Shown here in pieces: positions 1 to 11,969 of a stretch of DNA of 64,000 bases. Position numbers and translations under genes: made by a program. Under the pieces are notes generated by a model. The model saw nothing but the letters and a program-made list of their open reading frames with translations, made no database searches and was not told where the DNA came from. The stretch is from Acholoe squamosa (taxonomy: Eukaryota; Annelida; Polychaeta; Phyllodocida; Polynoidae), in contig OX439045.1 in NCBI GenBank assembly GCA_949317995.1, positions 43,729,693 to 43,793,692 of the forward strand. Direction: 5' to 3'. Position 1 is the first letter of the stretch. Every line of letters starts with the position of its first letter.

Positions 1-600
1 TACAGATAGCGCTACTTTTACACAGATAGCAGTTGGATGTTCAGCCTCTAACTGTAGTACGGCAGATAGTGGCTCTTTACACAGATAGTGGTTGTACAGG
101 GGTCCATGGGGTCAGGACCCCCCATTTGGTCCACTCATAACATGTCCAAATAAGGGTCCCCGAATGTGGACCCCCTTTGGGCCCACCTAACATGTCCACT
201 TTGTATGCCCCCATTCATGATCCCTATCTCTCTTCAATATAGCTTTCATTGTTACAAATTGTACAATTTATGACTCTACAGTATCTTAAATATATAAAAT
301 TTCCTCAACATTTTCTAATGTGAGCCAATCCAGAAAAATGCACTGTCATATTATACGTAGGTAATTCTTGGCTTTGGCCTATATATAAGGCATAGCTTAT
401 ACCGTAAACCCATCAAGGGACGCCTTATAGGTTGAGTTTGAGTGGTATAGGCCAGGGTATAGGAATGGGTCAAAGATGTAGGGTATAATTACATTAGATT
501 AGGGGTAATCTACTAAAAATCCTCCTTAGTGTGCACTGGTGACCATATCTATAGGCATGTAGGTATTGAGTGTGCACAGAAAACATGCCACTGTCTAAAA
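1..600. other. Anonymous 5' stretch
   Basis: I see no gene here. Bases 95-210 hold two loose copies of a motif built on 'AACATGTCCA' with 'GGTCC' or 'GGCCC' around it, at about 135-155 and 185-200, which suggests an old short repeat. The rest is AT-rich and has no recognisable coding signal. Confidence 0.4.
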
Positions 601-790
601 TTACAATACAGACGAGTTAAGGGTAGTCAAGCTCAAATGACAACCTTAACTCATCATTCTGACAATACAAAGTCGTCATACTGATGACTTAGGTGGTCTG
701 TATGACAACCTTAAGTAGCCATTTTGACGACCTAAAGCTGTAGATTTAGGTATTGTCAATCTGAGGACCTAAAGTTGTCTGCATTGACAA
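600..790. repeat. Degenerate short tandem repeat
   Basis: A motif of the form 'GACAACCTTAA' or 'GACGACCTAAAG', followed by 'GT..T', recurs about every 35-45 bp: near 639, 662, 708, 731 and 767. Copies are diverged. The spacing and shared core indicate an old minisatellite; no function can be inferred. Confidence 0.4.
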
Positions 791-1389
791 GTTTTGGGAT
801 TCTTATGTTTTCAGTGTGCCTTATTCGTGGGATACTATTTGGGGTTTCTTTGGGCATGACTCAAAACTCCCTTAATCACCAATGCATAAACATACTCCTG
901 AGGGTACCCCAAAATGCTTTAAACTTCCATGTTTGTCATCAATTTTTCAAAAACTTTCCCTGGGGTGGGGGCAGGCCCCCACATTCCCTTAGAAAATAAT
1001 ATATCCAGAAATACTAGATTCACATCTAAGGCTAGTTGAATCCCTTAAACTAGAGAGGTTGACATTTATATTTCTATTTTTCTTGATCATCCAGCCCCAA
1101 AACCTCACAAAGGACAAAGCATTACCACATAAGGTTTGCATCCCCTTTATGGAAACCCTGCCCACCCCAGGTTTACATGAAAACGTTTTGAAATTTGGAG
1201 TTTGGTATTTGCATTTCTGAAGTTTTCTAGCCCTCAAGCCTCCCTGAAACAATAAGGTTTTCATTCCCTGTTCTCATAATCATGGGTTTACTGCTGATGG
1301 TACACCAAAATGCTTTACTGGATTGGGGTCTAGAATGCATCAGAATGCACAATTTGATGTCTAGATTTCAAAATTTGCCCCTAAACCCC

Positions 1390-1492
1390 CCTAGGTATGT
1401 CGCAGTGCTGCGCTTGCGACGTCGCAGTCATCGTGGCCTTAGGCCCCAGGGTTGGACCCCCTTTTTTAAAATCCTGGATCCGCCCCTGTTGG
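1390..1492 (-). mobile_element. Terminus of a hAT-like/MITE repeat (fragment)
   Basis: The stretch ends with 'TCCTGGATCCGCCCCTG', whose reverse complement 'CAGGGGCGGATCCAGGA' resembles the terminal inverted repeat of the complete element at 21,559. A short inverted-type GC-rich stretch with several CpGs precedes it. I could not find a convincing partner terminus upstream; a weak candidate begins 'CAGGGGTCCATGG' near 97. I treat this as a truncated or decayed copy. Confidence 0.35.
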
Positions 1493-1499
1493 TGATAAT

Positions 1500-4090
1500 T
1501 GAAAAGAATTAGAGGGAACATTAATCCACAATGATTGATTGGTAGCCTCCCGGGAATTATTGGAGGTGTTCACTAGGTCTCTTCGGCCTTTTACAACTTA
1601 CTAATATTCAGGCATTGCTAAGCTAATGCTCACGGTTAAAATCGACCCAGCCGATGAGTTAAAATCACACTCAGGCAGATTGTTAAGAAATAACTCTTCT
1701 CCCTCCCTTTTTAAACCGCAATTTTAGCTTTTGTATCTGACATAACGTGATTAATCTGGGGATGAATCATCTCTGTGTGAAATTGATAAATAACGACATG
1801 TCCAATTTAAAGGCATCTCGGCGAGATGGCGGTATTTATAAGGATATCATTAGTAAGACTTTCACGTGAGAACAGACCTACTTTGGCTCCGAGGTCCTAC
1901 TAAAACATGCGTCTATAGATCTATCGATATGTGGAATTTAAGTATATTCGTTTATGAAAATGCAGACACGCTTTATGGTTGGTATCTTCTCCGAGGGCGT
2001 ACCTTTTCCCACAAACATGTATGATATAATTCAAGCAGATTTAAATCAATGCTACTGGAACTACTAGATTTGCAAAACAAAATTAAGCCGCCTCTACAAA
2101 TTTCAGTTTCAGTTTCATGGCACCAACAAGAGGAACCCTATATTTGTAAAGGAACTCTAGAATCTACCTAAAATTACCTTAGTGTCACTGCAACCGAATT
2201 ATTTGATTATTACAGGTATATGCATATTCAATGGTTTGATATTCATTCATTCAAAGAGGGATCTGGTGTATAATTTGGAATTAAACTACCTCTGCTCCGC
2301 ACAGGGTGCCTAGAAACATGTATCAAGTTTTTTCGATGAGGTGGGCTCTAGACGTGGTTCACTTCCGAACATGGAACTAACTGCTAAGTGTAGATCCAAG
2401 CTGTCATTCCTACAGTTTTAGAATGGCTTCTTTCCCATTTAACATGACATGGCTCCTCGGCAGTAGCTAATTTTAGCTAGGAACCCTTAGTAATGCAATT
2501 GGACTGACTCAAAATATCCATATTTGAAAGATGTTTTCAAGCAAGGACAAAATTAGTTAATAGTTTTGCAATCAAGACAAGGCATTGTACAATTTACGCA
2601 GACCAGCAGGGGTTATTCTATCTAATTGCACGTCCTTATTTTGCTGGTTTTGCAGTAAATGGACAGGTAATTAGAAATCGAGAGATATCCATGGCCAACC
2701 ATTTCTTGTTGATTCTATATATTAGTGAAATAGCAGTATACAACATAGGGGCATAGGTAATGTGTAGAATCGCGATAAGAAATGACGGGTTTGTGCTTAG
2801 TGAATTTTCCACACCTTTTGACTTTACATGTCTTTCCTTTACCACCTCCTCATGCAAAAAGGCAAGACTTAATGTTCTATTTCATTTCGATTAACTTAGA
2901 CGTTGTCAACTATATATTGTGATGCACTGTAGACGAGCTAGCCACAATGAATATTCAAACATATTGGACTTTCATTGAGAGACTTCACACGGGAACTTAA
3001 CAAGCAAACATGGTGTGGATACAATATTACAAGCCTATTCATGTAACTAGTAGGCCTCTAAAATGATTCATGGTAAACAAACTGAAACTGGTGATCCAGC
3101 AAGGAATACAAACTTCCTTTCATAAAGCAAGCATAAAATTGATCGCGATGAGGTCAGCTTATTTGTGGAGAAAGGCAACCCAAGATTTTATATAAAAAAA
3201 CACGATATTTCGAAGTGATTTCGAATGAGCTGGGAAACAATAGGAATCAGAGAAAAGAAAGCATAAGGTGTGCACCTGGTTATCAACATTTAATATGTTT
3301 TGAGGCAAACAACATCTCTGGCGGATATCCATAATGAATACAGCCAGCAAAGACTGTTTCCTGCCTCTATTGTTTGAAGCTCCTGTGGTTGGACACCAAA
3401 ATGTGTTTCTCTTGCACTGAACAACAACAGCTTCAGATTTAGGAGACGGCAAGAGCAGGTATTGCTCTAACCAGTCGGTGCAAGGACGCCAGCTGACGTG
3501 GTGGGCGGCCTTACTACCAGTACCAGCGAGTCTGGCTCCGGAACAGGCTACATCAGCCTAGGTGCCCAATTATCGCCCAGGCTGTGCTCGTTATCTGCGT
3601 TTCTTTAATGACGACTTCATTACCGACCGGAAAGCAGCAGCGTCCAGAGATCAGGCCTAGCACTGATGCCAACCAGTGAGCTGCTCTCGTAAAAAGGGCA
3701 GGGAGCAACAGTAAGCAGTTCCGGTAGGGATCAAGGAAGGTATGCACTGAGTGCGGGAGAGGTGATTATAGGATAATGATGAGAGTGGAAATGGTAGTGG
3801 TTGGGATGGTTGTTGGAGTGGGTGGCTTTTTGGATCAGGGGATTTTCAAACAGAGCTAACCTGCTAGGTGTGACGTCTAGCAGAGTAGTACTACGTGTTG
3901 TGAATAGATTATGATGATAGGGGACTGCTAGAGCTATCTAATAAGTTGTGAATGGGTTACCCATAAGGAACGGCCATTTCCGCAGTACTATTGAATGGAT
4001 ATATGCAAATTTGATGACACAGCTTCAACCAATAGGAAATTACTATTGCATTCAGTACTCACAAACAAATGCAAACAGCGAAGTCCCCTC
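1500..4090. other. Anonymous intergenic stretch
   Basis: No gene could be supported. Open frames here are short and lack codon structure, splice context or recognisable motifs. Around 3,470-3,760 the sequence is more GC-rich and contains one exact GAGCTGCTC palindrome (3,678-3,686), but nothing shows it belongs to a gene. Confidence 0.4.
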
Positions 4091-4097
4091 CCGACCC

Positions 4098-5130
4098 TTA
4101 GATATTAATATTCTTGGAAATTGATCGACAGAGTGGGTGGACCTTTATGCCACACACATCACAGGCATGTCGATATCTACAAGGGTCCTCCTTACACCCC
4201 TCCGCCCTGTTAAACGCATAGCAAGTGCGACTGGATTGTTTAGATTTGAAACTTTTAGGTTTGGCTACACCTGCTTTCTGGGTCTGAACCGTCCCATCGT
4301 AGGACAAATGCCTCAAAATATCTTCACTCCTTACATCACTGAATGACTCTACACCATCAGAATTAGCCCTATTCTTAACAGAGGAATCTTATGCCACTAA
4401 GGCCTTGAGGGTATATATTTTTGTTGAAGATTTTTCCACCAACACTTCTATGTGCTTTACCACAGCGAAGACGTCTTCCCCCTCCTCAATAAGTTGCTTC
4501 ATCATCCTTACGTTAACAAGCAATAACTTCTCAATGCTATCCAGTTTCTCGCCCTTTTCAAGAAAATTTGTTTGATCGAACATACCTCTGTCTTTATATG
4601 CATGAAGACGACAATTTCTAGAGGTGGTTGAGTCAATTGATGTTGAGGAATCAGATGAAATGCTACGGTAAGACAAATACCGGCTCGTCTGTGTGGATCC
4701 AAGATGGCGTCGCCTCTTCTGGTTGCCATGGAGCCTGCGGTAGTCCGGTGACCGTTGTTGGCCCCGCCCCCGTCGCTTGGTTACGGCGTCACTAGAGGAA
4801 TGTTTACAAACATCGCCACGTGTACGATCCATCTTCGACTGGCCCTCCGCTGTTGTAGTAGTTGCTCGGTTCAGCGCCTGCCCCTCCAATAGGAACTTGA
4901 TATCTGCCAACTGCTGTTCAATATGGCTTGTACGATCCTCCAAATCCCCAATCGTCTGGTCAACGGTTGAGTCCAATATAACCCCAGTAGCATTTGGGGT
5001 AGGTAGTTCCTGGCTAACCCCATTGGATCTCACACTGCTCGAAGTCCTTGAATTGGCTATGTTCCTGTCTTTTTTAGGAGTTTTCTTGGCTTTAGACCTC
5101 GGTTCGCCACCAGAAGTTCCTTTTCTACCA
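4098..5130 (-). pseudogene. Gag-like retroelement fossil with zinc-finger tail (broken)
   Basis: The minus strand holds a broken gag-like coding region. Its upstream part is lysine/arginine- and serine-rich with a short helical heptad-like stretch ('DRTSHIEQQLADIKFLLEG'). Its downstream part has a compact zinc-finger cluster: CYAFNRAEGC, then PC, RYRH, then CDVCGIKVHPLC, that is C-x8-C-x4-C-x3-H followed by C-x2-C-x4-H-x2-C. From general knowledge, this joined CCCH/CCHC arrangement is typical of gag-like ORFs of tyrosine-recombinase retroelements (DIRS/Ngaro-like), but I see no reverse transcriptase or recombinase nearby, so the family is an inference. The frame points toward lower coordinates and begins close to the 5,156-5,215 hairpin. 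It is a fossil with at least one break. Confidence 0.5.
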
Positions 5131-5155
5131 ATAATGACAGGGTATATTATGCGTT

Positions 5156-5215
5156 TAATGTATGTTATGGGAACGCACTCGTGGATTTACGAGTGCGTTC
5201 CCATAACATACATTA
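5156..5215. repeat. Perfect hairpin, 27-bp arms and 6-nt loop
   Basis: Bases 5,156-5,182 and 5,189-5,215 are exact reverse complements, separated by the loop GGATTT. The pairing continues imperfectly outward (GCGTTTAATG against an ACGCCTTAATG-type partner). The stem contains 'GGGAACGCACTCGT'. It sits at the 5' side of the minus-strand gag-like fossil. It could be a transposon end, an inverted duplication junction or a structured RNA element. Confidence 0.9.
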
Positions 5216-5483
5216 AGGCGTTTATCTCACATTTTTCTCCATATTGTATCAATTTCTTACCTTATAACCCAAGATTTAATCCAGGAGAAGACATTTTGTA
5301 AGTACATGCGATCCGCTCGCTTTGCCAACCCGCCGTGGCCATGTTGTCACTCTGTCCGACATACCTCCACCTTTACACTCATTTTTTGGGTATAATCCAA
5401 CATGTCAAGTCCCATACTTCTAGCAGTGCCAAATATACGATCTCTAATTGGTGTTCACCTACATTTTGTATCCATTTTCTTAT

Positions 5484-5680
5484 AAATAAATAAGAATCCA
5501 TTGATTTTCCATACCGATCCAACGCACACGGCCCGGTACACGGCCATTTCATCTTGTTGACGAAGCGGGGAGGTGCCCGGATGTAAGAACTAGGTCAGCC
5601 ACACGTCGAGCAAGGAATGGCCGGACGGGACGGGTCCCGACTCGTATCGATGTGGAAAATCAATGGATTCTTATTTATTT
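5484..5680. repeat. Inverted repeat, 28-bp arms, 141-bp loop
   Basis: Bases 5,484-5,511 and 5,653-5,680 are exact reverse complements (core 'GAATCCATTGATTTTCCA'). Weaker pairing continues inward, CCGATCC-like against ATCGATAC-like. The loop is GC-rich, in contrast to the AT-rich arms. The layout fits a small MITE-like or foldback unit, but I see no target duplication that fixes its ends. Confidence 0.7.
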
Positions 5681-5849
5681 CGAACAAAATGGAGAAATTA
5701 GGCATGGCATGTTCATATAGGATATCTAAGGATGGTTCTCTGTTAATAACTCCACCAGGCTCCATGGATTCTAGGCTAACGAGGTGTGTAAACTTCAGGT
5801 ATGTCGGAAAACTTTTTCAAATCCTCCATGTGCAGTGGTTTCTAGCACC

Positions 5850-5922
5850 GGTCGGCTTGGTATAGTGGACAGCGAGCTCGCCTCCTGCCCCAGCAGCCGG
5901 GGATCGATTCCGCGTTGAACCC
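5850..5922 (+). tRNA. tRNA-like sequence: SINE head or tRNA pseudogene
   Basis: The stretch contains a good internal A box (TGGTATAGTGGA, from 5,858) and a good B box (GGATCGATTCC, 5,901-5,911) at tRNA-like spacing. The acceptor ends (GGTCGGC against GTTGAACC) pair only partly and I cannot draw a clean five-pair anticodon stem, so a working tRNA is unlikely. A tRNA-derived SINE head is the better reading; the downstream 'CTAAACGGTTTTAACTGG' would then be its body. Scanning with a covariance model would decide. Confidence 0.45.
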
Positions 5923-6306
5923 TAAACGGTTTTAACTGGAAATGTATGGAGGAGTTAACTTTGTATACTTCTCCAATTTATTAACATGTCCGGTTTGAAA
6001 CCAGCAGCTTCTTGAAGACGAAGAAAAGGTCTGAGAGTAGGGTTATAGCTTGATAACGCACGGTGGTTATGACCAAAAAGGCACTGTCCAAGCCAAAATC
6101 GTGAGATAAACCGTATTAACTTGACTAAACTGAAAAAAACAGTTTAAAATTTCCAGCACCACCCAATGTGGTGTATGCTGTCCGAGCATATGAAGCCAAT
6201 TGACCGTTAGTTCAACTGCTGGAGCTTATATACTGGAGGAAATGTTATGTGTGACGTCATCGAAAATCATGCGCCCTGGTGAAAAGTAGTACCAAGGTAT
6301 CACTCA

Positions 6307-6311
<5 letters not shown>
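5923..6311. other. Anonymous stretch before the (TA)n tract
   Basis: No gene or complete repeat is visible. The first part may be the body of the SINE whose tRNA-like head lies immediately upstream. Confidence 0.3.

Positions 6312-6375
<64 letters not shown>
6312..6375. repeat. (TA)n microsatellite
   Basis: About 32 uninterrupted TA dinucleotides. Length is likely polymorphic. Confidence 0.97.
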
Positions 6376-6378
<3 letters not shown>

Positions 6379-8463
6379 GGGAGTATATAGTCCCATCTCT
6401 ACAGGATTAGAAAGTAGAAGATCTCACACTTGATGACGTGTAAACTTACATACTGTATGATATTTCAATCGCATCACGGACCCCACTCTGATTCTAATCT
6501 TATGTTACATCCATCTTAAAGTTATAATTTTTGGCAACGACCAAATATAAATCAAGTTATGTCACAACAGAAGTAAACTAACACTATCTATTATATACAC
6601 ACTAACTGGGGTATATCTTTTACCAGTTTGCTGCTCGTAATCATGGCTACTATTATACCTTATTGTCATGAAGGATAACAGGCACTATGTTCACATTACC
6701 GTGTAAAATCAAAACAATAAACATGTATATCAAGATATGAAAATCATCAAATGAAGCTAAGCTTCTAATTATGATTCGTTGACCCAATTTAAATTAATTA
6801 AGTGCACAATACTGGAAAAGTTAGTTTCATGTTGGTCGATCCTAATGACAATACATGGCTAATGTAAACGTTTCTCTCCAAGTCCCTCTTTATTTTGTGT
6901 GTGTTTAAAGTCAATTCAGAAATCATGAACCACAAGAACAAGGCATCATTCACGAGTCATTTCTGAGAAATATTATAAGCCTGTTGGACACTTGAGGGCA
7001 AATATTTAAGATTTAATTGATAAAGGTAGGTAAAGTAGAGATAAAGCTTGATCTCGAGCAAATTGGAAGTTTTCCATTTGAATCACTATCCCAATATTAG
7101 CATACAACTTATAAAAAAAGGAAAACTATATAAAGACTGATGGTTCAGTGGGCGTGGGATCGCACATCTGCTCTGCAGATAGAAAATGACATTAAGGCGC
7201 GCCTCAGTGACGCCCTGCTTATTTTTGATTACTCTAACGAGGTCAAGGAATGCCAACCCAGGTGTGAAAATAGAGTAGCTCAGAGGACAGTTGAGCAACT
7301 CATGATATCGTTAATTATACCAGAGAGACCTTCTGCCAGAGCAAATCCAAAGAGACTTCAATATCATTAAGTAAAAAAACAAATAATGATCGTGTCTAAA
7401 TTAGAAAGCTGCTTATGAACGTCAGAAACCAATGTTCAGAAATAGAAGCTGTTTTGATGTCCAAGATCAAGGATAACACGGAACCTTCTGAGAAAATGGG
7501 TAATGGGATAAGATCTTAATTTACATTTAGAGGGTGGGGTTTTTGGTCGTAATCAGATTAAAGCATGAATTCCCAGAGATATCTCCAAGATGTTTATGAA
7601 TTATATTCCCATAGTATTATGTTCAATGATTATGGTCATGGCAAAATATACAACAAAAAGATGAATAACCTCGGAAATAACCGAGGATCAGCAGCCTAAT
7701 TAAACATTATTTTCACCATCTTTGTAATTCCTATTCTATTTATATTTTGATTGACAACACCCTAGTAATAAACAACTTTCTATACATAAGTCTGATTAGT
7801 CAACTGTGTGTCGACTCCAACGTTGTTATTCTGTATAACTTCATCGGAAGTAATTTGGATGTGGATATATATCAGCTGCACATTTGATCCTCTCCTCTGA
7901 ACATTGCCCAACATCTTTCATGGAAAGCAATTTTCGTGCATACGATTCAAATGTAGTAAGCAGGACACAGTTCTATGCGAAGGAACTTGGTTTCCAAAAT
8001 GTAAACCAAGCATGCTATAGTCATGATACTTAAAGTCGGCTCGTCCTATAATGTTATTTGAGCATTTTCAAAATAAATTATGACCGCAGTGACTATAGTA
8101 TAGAGGTGTAGGTGTGTGTAATACATACAGTTGACATCTGGAGTTGAAAACAAATGCTATAAAAGATAAGAAGATAATCAATGATAATAAACAGGTGAGA
8201 TGTGCGTGTGGGTTGACAGCTGTGGGTGTAAGATGGCCATTGTTATCAGAGATAGCAGGTGCAATGTCATCATAAGGGGCAGTAAAGGAGGAAACAGGCC
8301 TTGTAGGTAGGAAGTAGGGACTGGGAGGACAGCTGCTCTCTGAGCTGCTCAGTAGGAGTGGGAGCTAGGAAAGTAGACATTGTGAATGAGTGATGGGTTC
8401 CTAGGAGTGAAAGGGCTATTGTGTTTGGTCATCAGTAAGATTGTTCATCCTCTAAAGAGAACT

Positions 8464-8466
<3 letters not shown>
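6376..8466. other. Anonymous AT-rich stretch
   Basis: No coding exon, RNA gene or clear repeat could be supported. An open frame at 7,140-7,370 (76 residues) has no recognisable domain and no splice or codon-bias support. One GAGCTGCTC palindrome lies at 8,342-8,350. Confidence 0.35.

Positions 8467-8538
<72 letters not shown>
8467..8538. repeat. (TA)n microsatellite
   Basis: About 36 TA dinucleotides without interruption. Confidence 0.97.
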
Positions 8539-8540
<2 letters not shown>

Positions 8541-8900
8541 CATTTCTCTAACAACATATCCATAGGATTTGATAACTAAGACATTAGTGCGTCATACTAC
8601 ATGGGAATAATATTGTACAAATGTATATATCATTAAATTTTAGCCTCAGTGTGATGCATATGCAGAACAATGCACGTCGGCATGGCACTTCAGTGTTTGT
8701 ATAATATCAAACTTTAGTTGAAATGTCACATACAACCAGACCTGGTCAATTCGGATTTTATTGAATCATGTGGGACATGCAGTATGATTAACTTGTGAAG
8801 TTGATCAATGGAGCTAGAAACAGGCCTACGTTTGAGGCACTTTCAATGTCCTTCTTCCGGGTAGTTTGTGTCTAACAATCATAAATTGAACACCATCATT

Positions 8901-8947
8901 ACATGGTGACATGAAATCATATCACAAGACCTAAATTAATGACCTTT
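8901..8947 (+). repeat. Dispersed repeat, copy 1 (inverted partner at 19,267)
   Basis: These 47 bases match 19,267-19,313 exactly in the opposite orientation, with weaker similarity continuing beyond. A second shared motif, 'AGGTCAAAGGGCAAAG', lies on different sides of the core in the two copies (8,966 here; inverted near 19,385-19,400 there). It is probably part of an interspersed element larger than the exact match. Confidence 0.75.
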
Positions 8948-9661
8948 GGAAATGTCAGATGTAATAGGTCAAAGGGCAAAGATCAAAAATCATGTTTATA
9001 CATATAGTTGTGACCCTGCTCATGTTGTACCCTCACTGAGGCCTCAATTATATGCAGTGTGCAGTGCCTTTCCTTTCTAATTATAGATTGCAGTTTCAAG
9101 GCCAAGCGTATGGTGAAGGCCATTGGTCCCATGCTGATTGTTCTATGTATTATTGTATAATTGGTGAATGTAGTCAGTAAAATACGAGGATGCTAGGGGT
9201 CGAGAGGGTGCAGCAAAGCTGCAAGACCACTTTCATGAGGGGTTTAGGAGTTTAGATGGCCGTTTAGATAACATCGACCCTTTTGGTTTGGCAAAAGAGT
9301 AGGCTTTGAGTAGGAGTGTGGGTTATATAGGCTATAAATTTCTTTAAAAGTGTGATGAAGGGAGGATGTGCATGTTAACTAACAAATTTGGCATAACTAC
9401 TGACATATTTTGAATAATTGCTGACAAATAGCGACAAAGTACTGACATTCATTGACTTATTGCTGACAAAATGCGAATAAATACTGACATATTGACTAAT
9501 ATCTGACAAATTATGAGTAATTACTGACATAAATGGACTAATTGTTGTTATATAATGACTAAGTACTGGCATATATTGACTGATTGCTGACGAATAGTGA
9601 GTAAATACTGACATATATTGACTAATTTCTGACAAATTATGAGCAATTACTGACATATCGA

Positions 9662-9845
9662 GAGTGAGTGAGTGAGTAATAGATGTTTAACGCCATTTCG
9701 ACAGCTGAGGTTATATTCATGGCAAGAACTACATTACACAATTTCACAGAGGAATGTGTCAGTGCCCGAGCATATGTGCACCACACACATCTGAGGGGAA
9801 AGGAAAGAGGAGAAATAGACCCTTTTAAGTGAGCTAGGGAAGCCC
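9662..9845 (+). mobile_element. SINE-like element, array copy 1
   Basis: A 184-bp element that begins GAGTGAGTGAGTGAGTAATAG and ends GGGAAGCCC. It is flanked by the 13-bp direct repeat ACTGACATATCGA (9,649-9,661 and 9,846-9,858), which is satellite sequence duplicated on insertion. It lacks an obvious poly-A tail or tRNA head; the family is not one I can name. A sixth, independent copy at 44,138 confirms its ends. Confidence 0.85.
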
Positions 9846-10192
9846 ACTGACATATCGACTAATTGCTGACAAATAGTACATAGGTACTGACATATTTTAA
9901 TTGATTGCTGACAAATTGTACATAACTACTGACATATTTTGACTAATTGCTGACAAATAGCGACAAAGTACTGACATTCATTGACTTATTGCTGACAAAA
10001 TATGAGTAAATACTGACATTTATTGACTAATATCTGACAAATTATGAGTAATTACTGACATAAATGGACTAATTGTTTTTATATAATGACTAAGTACTGG
10101 CATATATTGACTGATTGCTGACGAATAGTGAGTAAATACTGACATATATTGACTAATTTCTGACAAATTATGAGCAATTACTGACATATCGA

Positions 10193-10376
10193 GAGTGAGT
10201 GAGTGAGTAATAGATGTTTAACGCCATTTTGACAGCTGAGGTTATATTCATGGCAAGAACTACATTACACAATTTCACAGAGGAATGTGTCAGTGCCCGA
10301 GCATATGTGCACCACACACATCTGAGGGGAAAGGAAAGAGGAGAAATAGACCCTTTTAAGTGAGCTAGGGAAGCCC
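10193..10376 (+). mobile_element. SINE-like element, array copy 2
   Basis: Same 184-bp element, exactly 531 bp after copy 1, in the same satellite context and with the same duplication (second side altered by one base, ACTGAAATATCGA). This shows it was copied with the array rather than inserted anew. Confidence 0.85.
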
Positions 10377-10723
10377 ACTGAAATATCGACTAATTGCTGA
10401 CAAATAGTACATAGGTACTGACATATTTTAATTAATTGCTGACAAATTGTATATAACTACTGACATATTTTGACTAATTGCTGACAAATAGCGACAAAGT
10501 ACTGACATTCATTGACTTATTGCTGACAAAATATGAGTAAATACTGACATATATTGACTAATATCTGACAAATTATGAGTAATTACTGACATAAATGGAC
10601 TGATGGTTGTCATATAATGACTAAGTACTGGCATATATTGACTGATTGCTGACGAATAGTGAGTAAATACTGACATATATTGACTAATTTCTGACAAATT
10701 ATGAGCAATTACTGACATATCGA

Positions 10724-10907
10724 GAGTGAGTGAGTGAGTAATAGATGTTTAACGCCATTTCGACAGCTGAGGTTATATTCATGGCAAGAACTACATTACA
10801 CAATTTCACAGAGGAATGTGTCAGTGCCCGAGCATATGTGCACCACACACATCTGAGGGGAAAGGAAAGAGGAGAAATAGACCCTTTTAAGTGAGCTAGG
10901 GAAGCCC
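10724..10907 (+). mobile_element. SINE-like element, array copy 3
   Basis: Same element, 531 bp after copy 2. The satellite stretch that follows it is closer to the one after copy 1 than to those after copies 2 and 4. Confidence 0.85.
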
Positions 10908-11254
10908 ACTGACATATCGACTAATTGCTGACAAATAGTACATAGGTACTGACATATTTTAATTGATTGCTGACAAATTGTACATAACTACTGACATATT
11001 TTGACTAATTGCTGACAAATAGCGACAAAGTACTGACATTCATTTACTTATTGCTGACAAAATATGAGTAAATACTGACATTTATTGACTAATATCTGAC
11101 AAATTATGAGTAATTACTGACATAAATGGACTAATTGTTTTTATATAATGACTAAGTACTGGCATATATTGACTGATTGCTGACGAATAGTGAGTAAATA
11201 CTGACATATATTGACTAATTTCTGACAAATTATGAGCAATTACTGACATATCGA

Positions 11255-11438
11255 GAGTGAGTGAGTGAGTAATAGATGTTTAACGCCATTTCGACCGCTG
11301 AGGTTATATTCATGGCAAGAACTACATTACACAATTTCACAGAGGAATGTGTCAGTGCCCGAGCATATGTGCACCACACACATCTGAGGGGAAAGGAAAG
11401 AGGAGAAATAGACCCTTTTAAGTGAGCTAGGGAAGCCC
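11255..11438 (+). mobile_element. SINE-like element, array copy 4
   Basis: Same element, 531 bp after copy 3. It has a private substitution early in the element (TTCGACCGCTGAGG instead of TTCGACAGCTGAGG). Confidence 0.85.
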
Positions 11439-11785
11439 ACTGACATATCGACTAATTGCTGACAAATAGTACATAGGTAGTGACATATTTTAATTAATTG
11501 CTGACAAATTGTATATAACTACTGACATATTTTGACTAATTGCTGACAAATAGCGACAAAGTACTGACATTCATTGACTTATTGCTGACAAAATATGAGT
11601 AAATACTGACATATATTGATTAATATCTGACAAATTATGAGTAATTACTGACATAAATGGACTAATTGTTTTTATATAATGACTAAGTACTGGCATATAT
11701 TGACTGATTGCTGACAAATAGTGAGTAAATACTGACATATATTGACTAATTTCTGACAAATTATGAGCAATTACTGACATATTGA

Positions 11786-11969
11786 GAGTGAGTGAGTGAG
11801 TAATAGATGTTTAATGCCATTTCGACAGCTGAGGTTATATTCATGGCGAGAACTACATTACACAATTTCACAGAGGAATGTGTCAGTGCCCGAGCATATG
11901 TGCACCACACACATCTGAGGGGAAAGGAAAGAGGAGAAATAGACCCTTTTAAGTGAGCTAGGGAAGCCC
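11786..11969 (+). mobile_element. SINE-like element, array copy 5 (last)
   Basis: Same element, 531 bp after copy 4, with private changes (TTTAATGCC for TTTAACGCC, and CATGGCGAG for CATGGCAAG). The following satellite repeats run on without another insertion. Confidence 0.85.

Noticed and set aside
4777-5301. 174-residue plus-strand open frame
   Set aside because: Shadow of the minus-strand gag-like region, which shows the zinc-finger pattern; the plus frame has no motif.
5850-5922. Functional tRNA gene
   Set aside because: A and B boxes are good, but the acceptor and anticodon stems do not pair well; listed only as tRNA-like.
9649-11969. Regularly spaced repeats as a possible CRISPR array
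   Set aside because: Spacing is 531 bp, the repeats are 184-bp retroposons and the intervals are near-identical satellite; the genome is eukaryotic.
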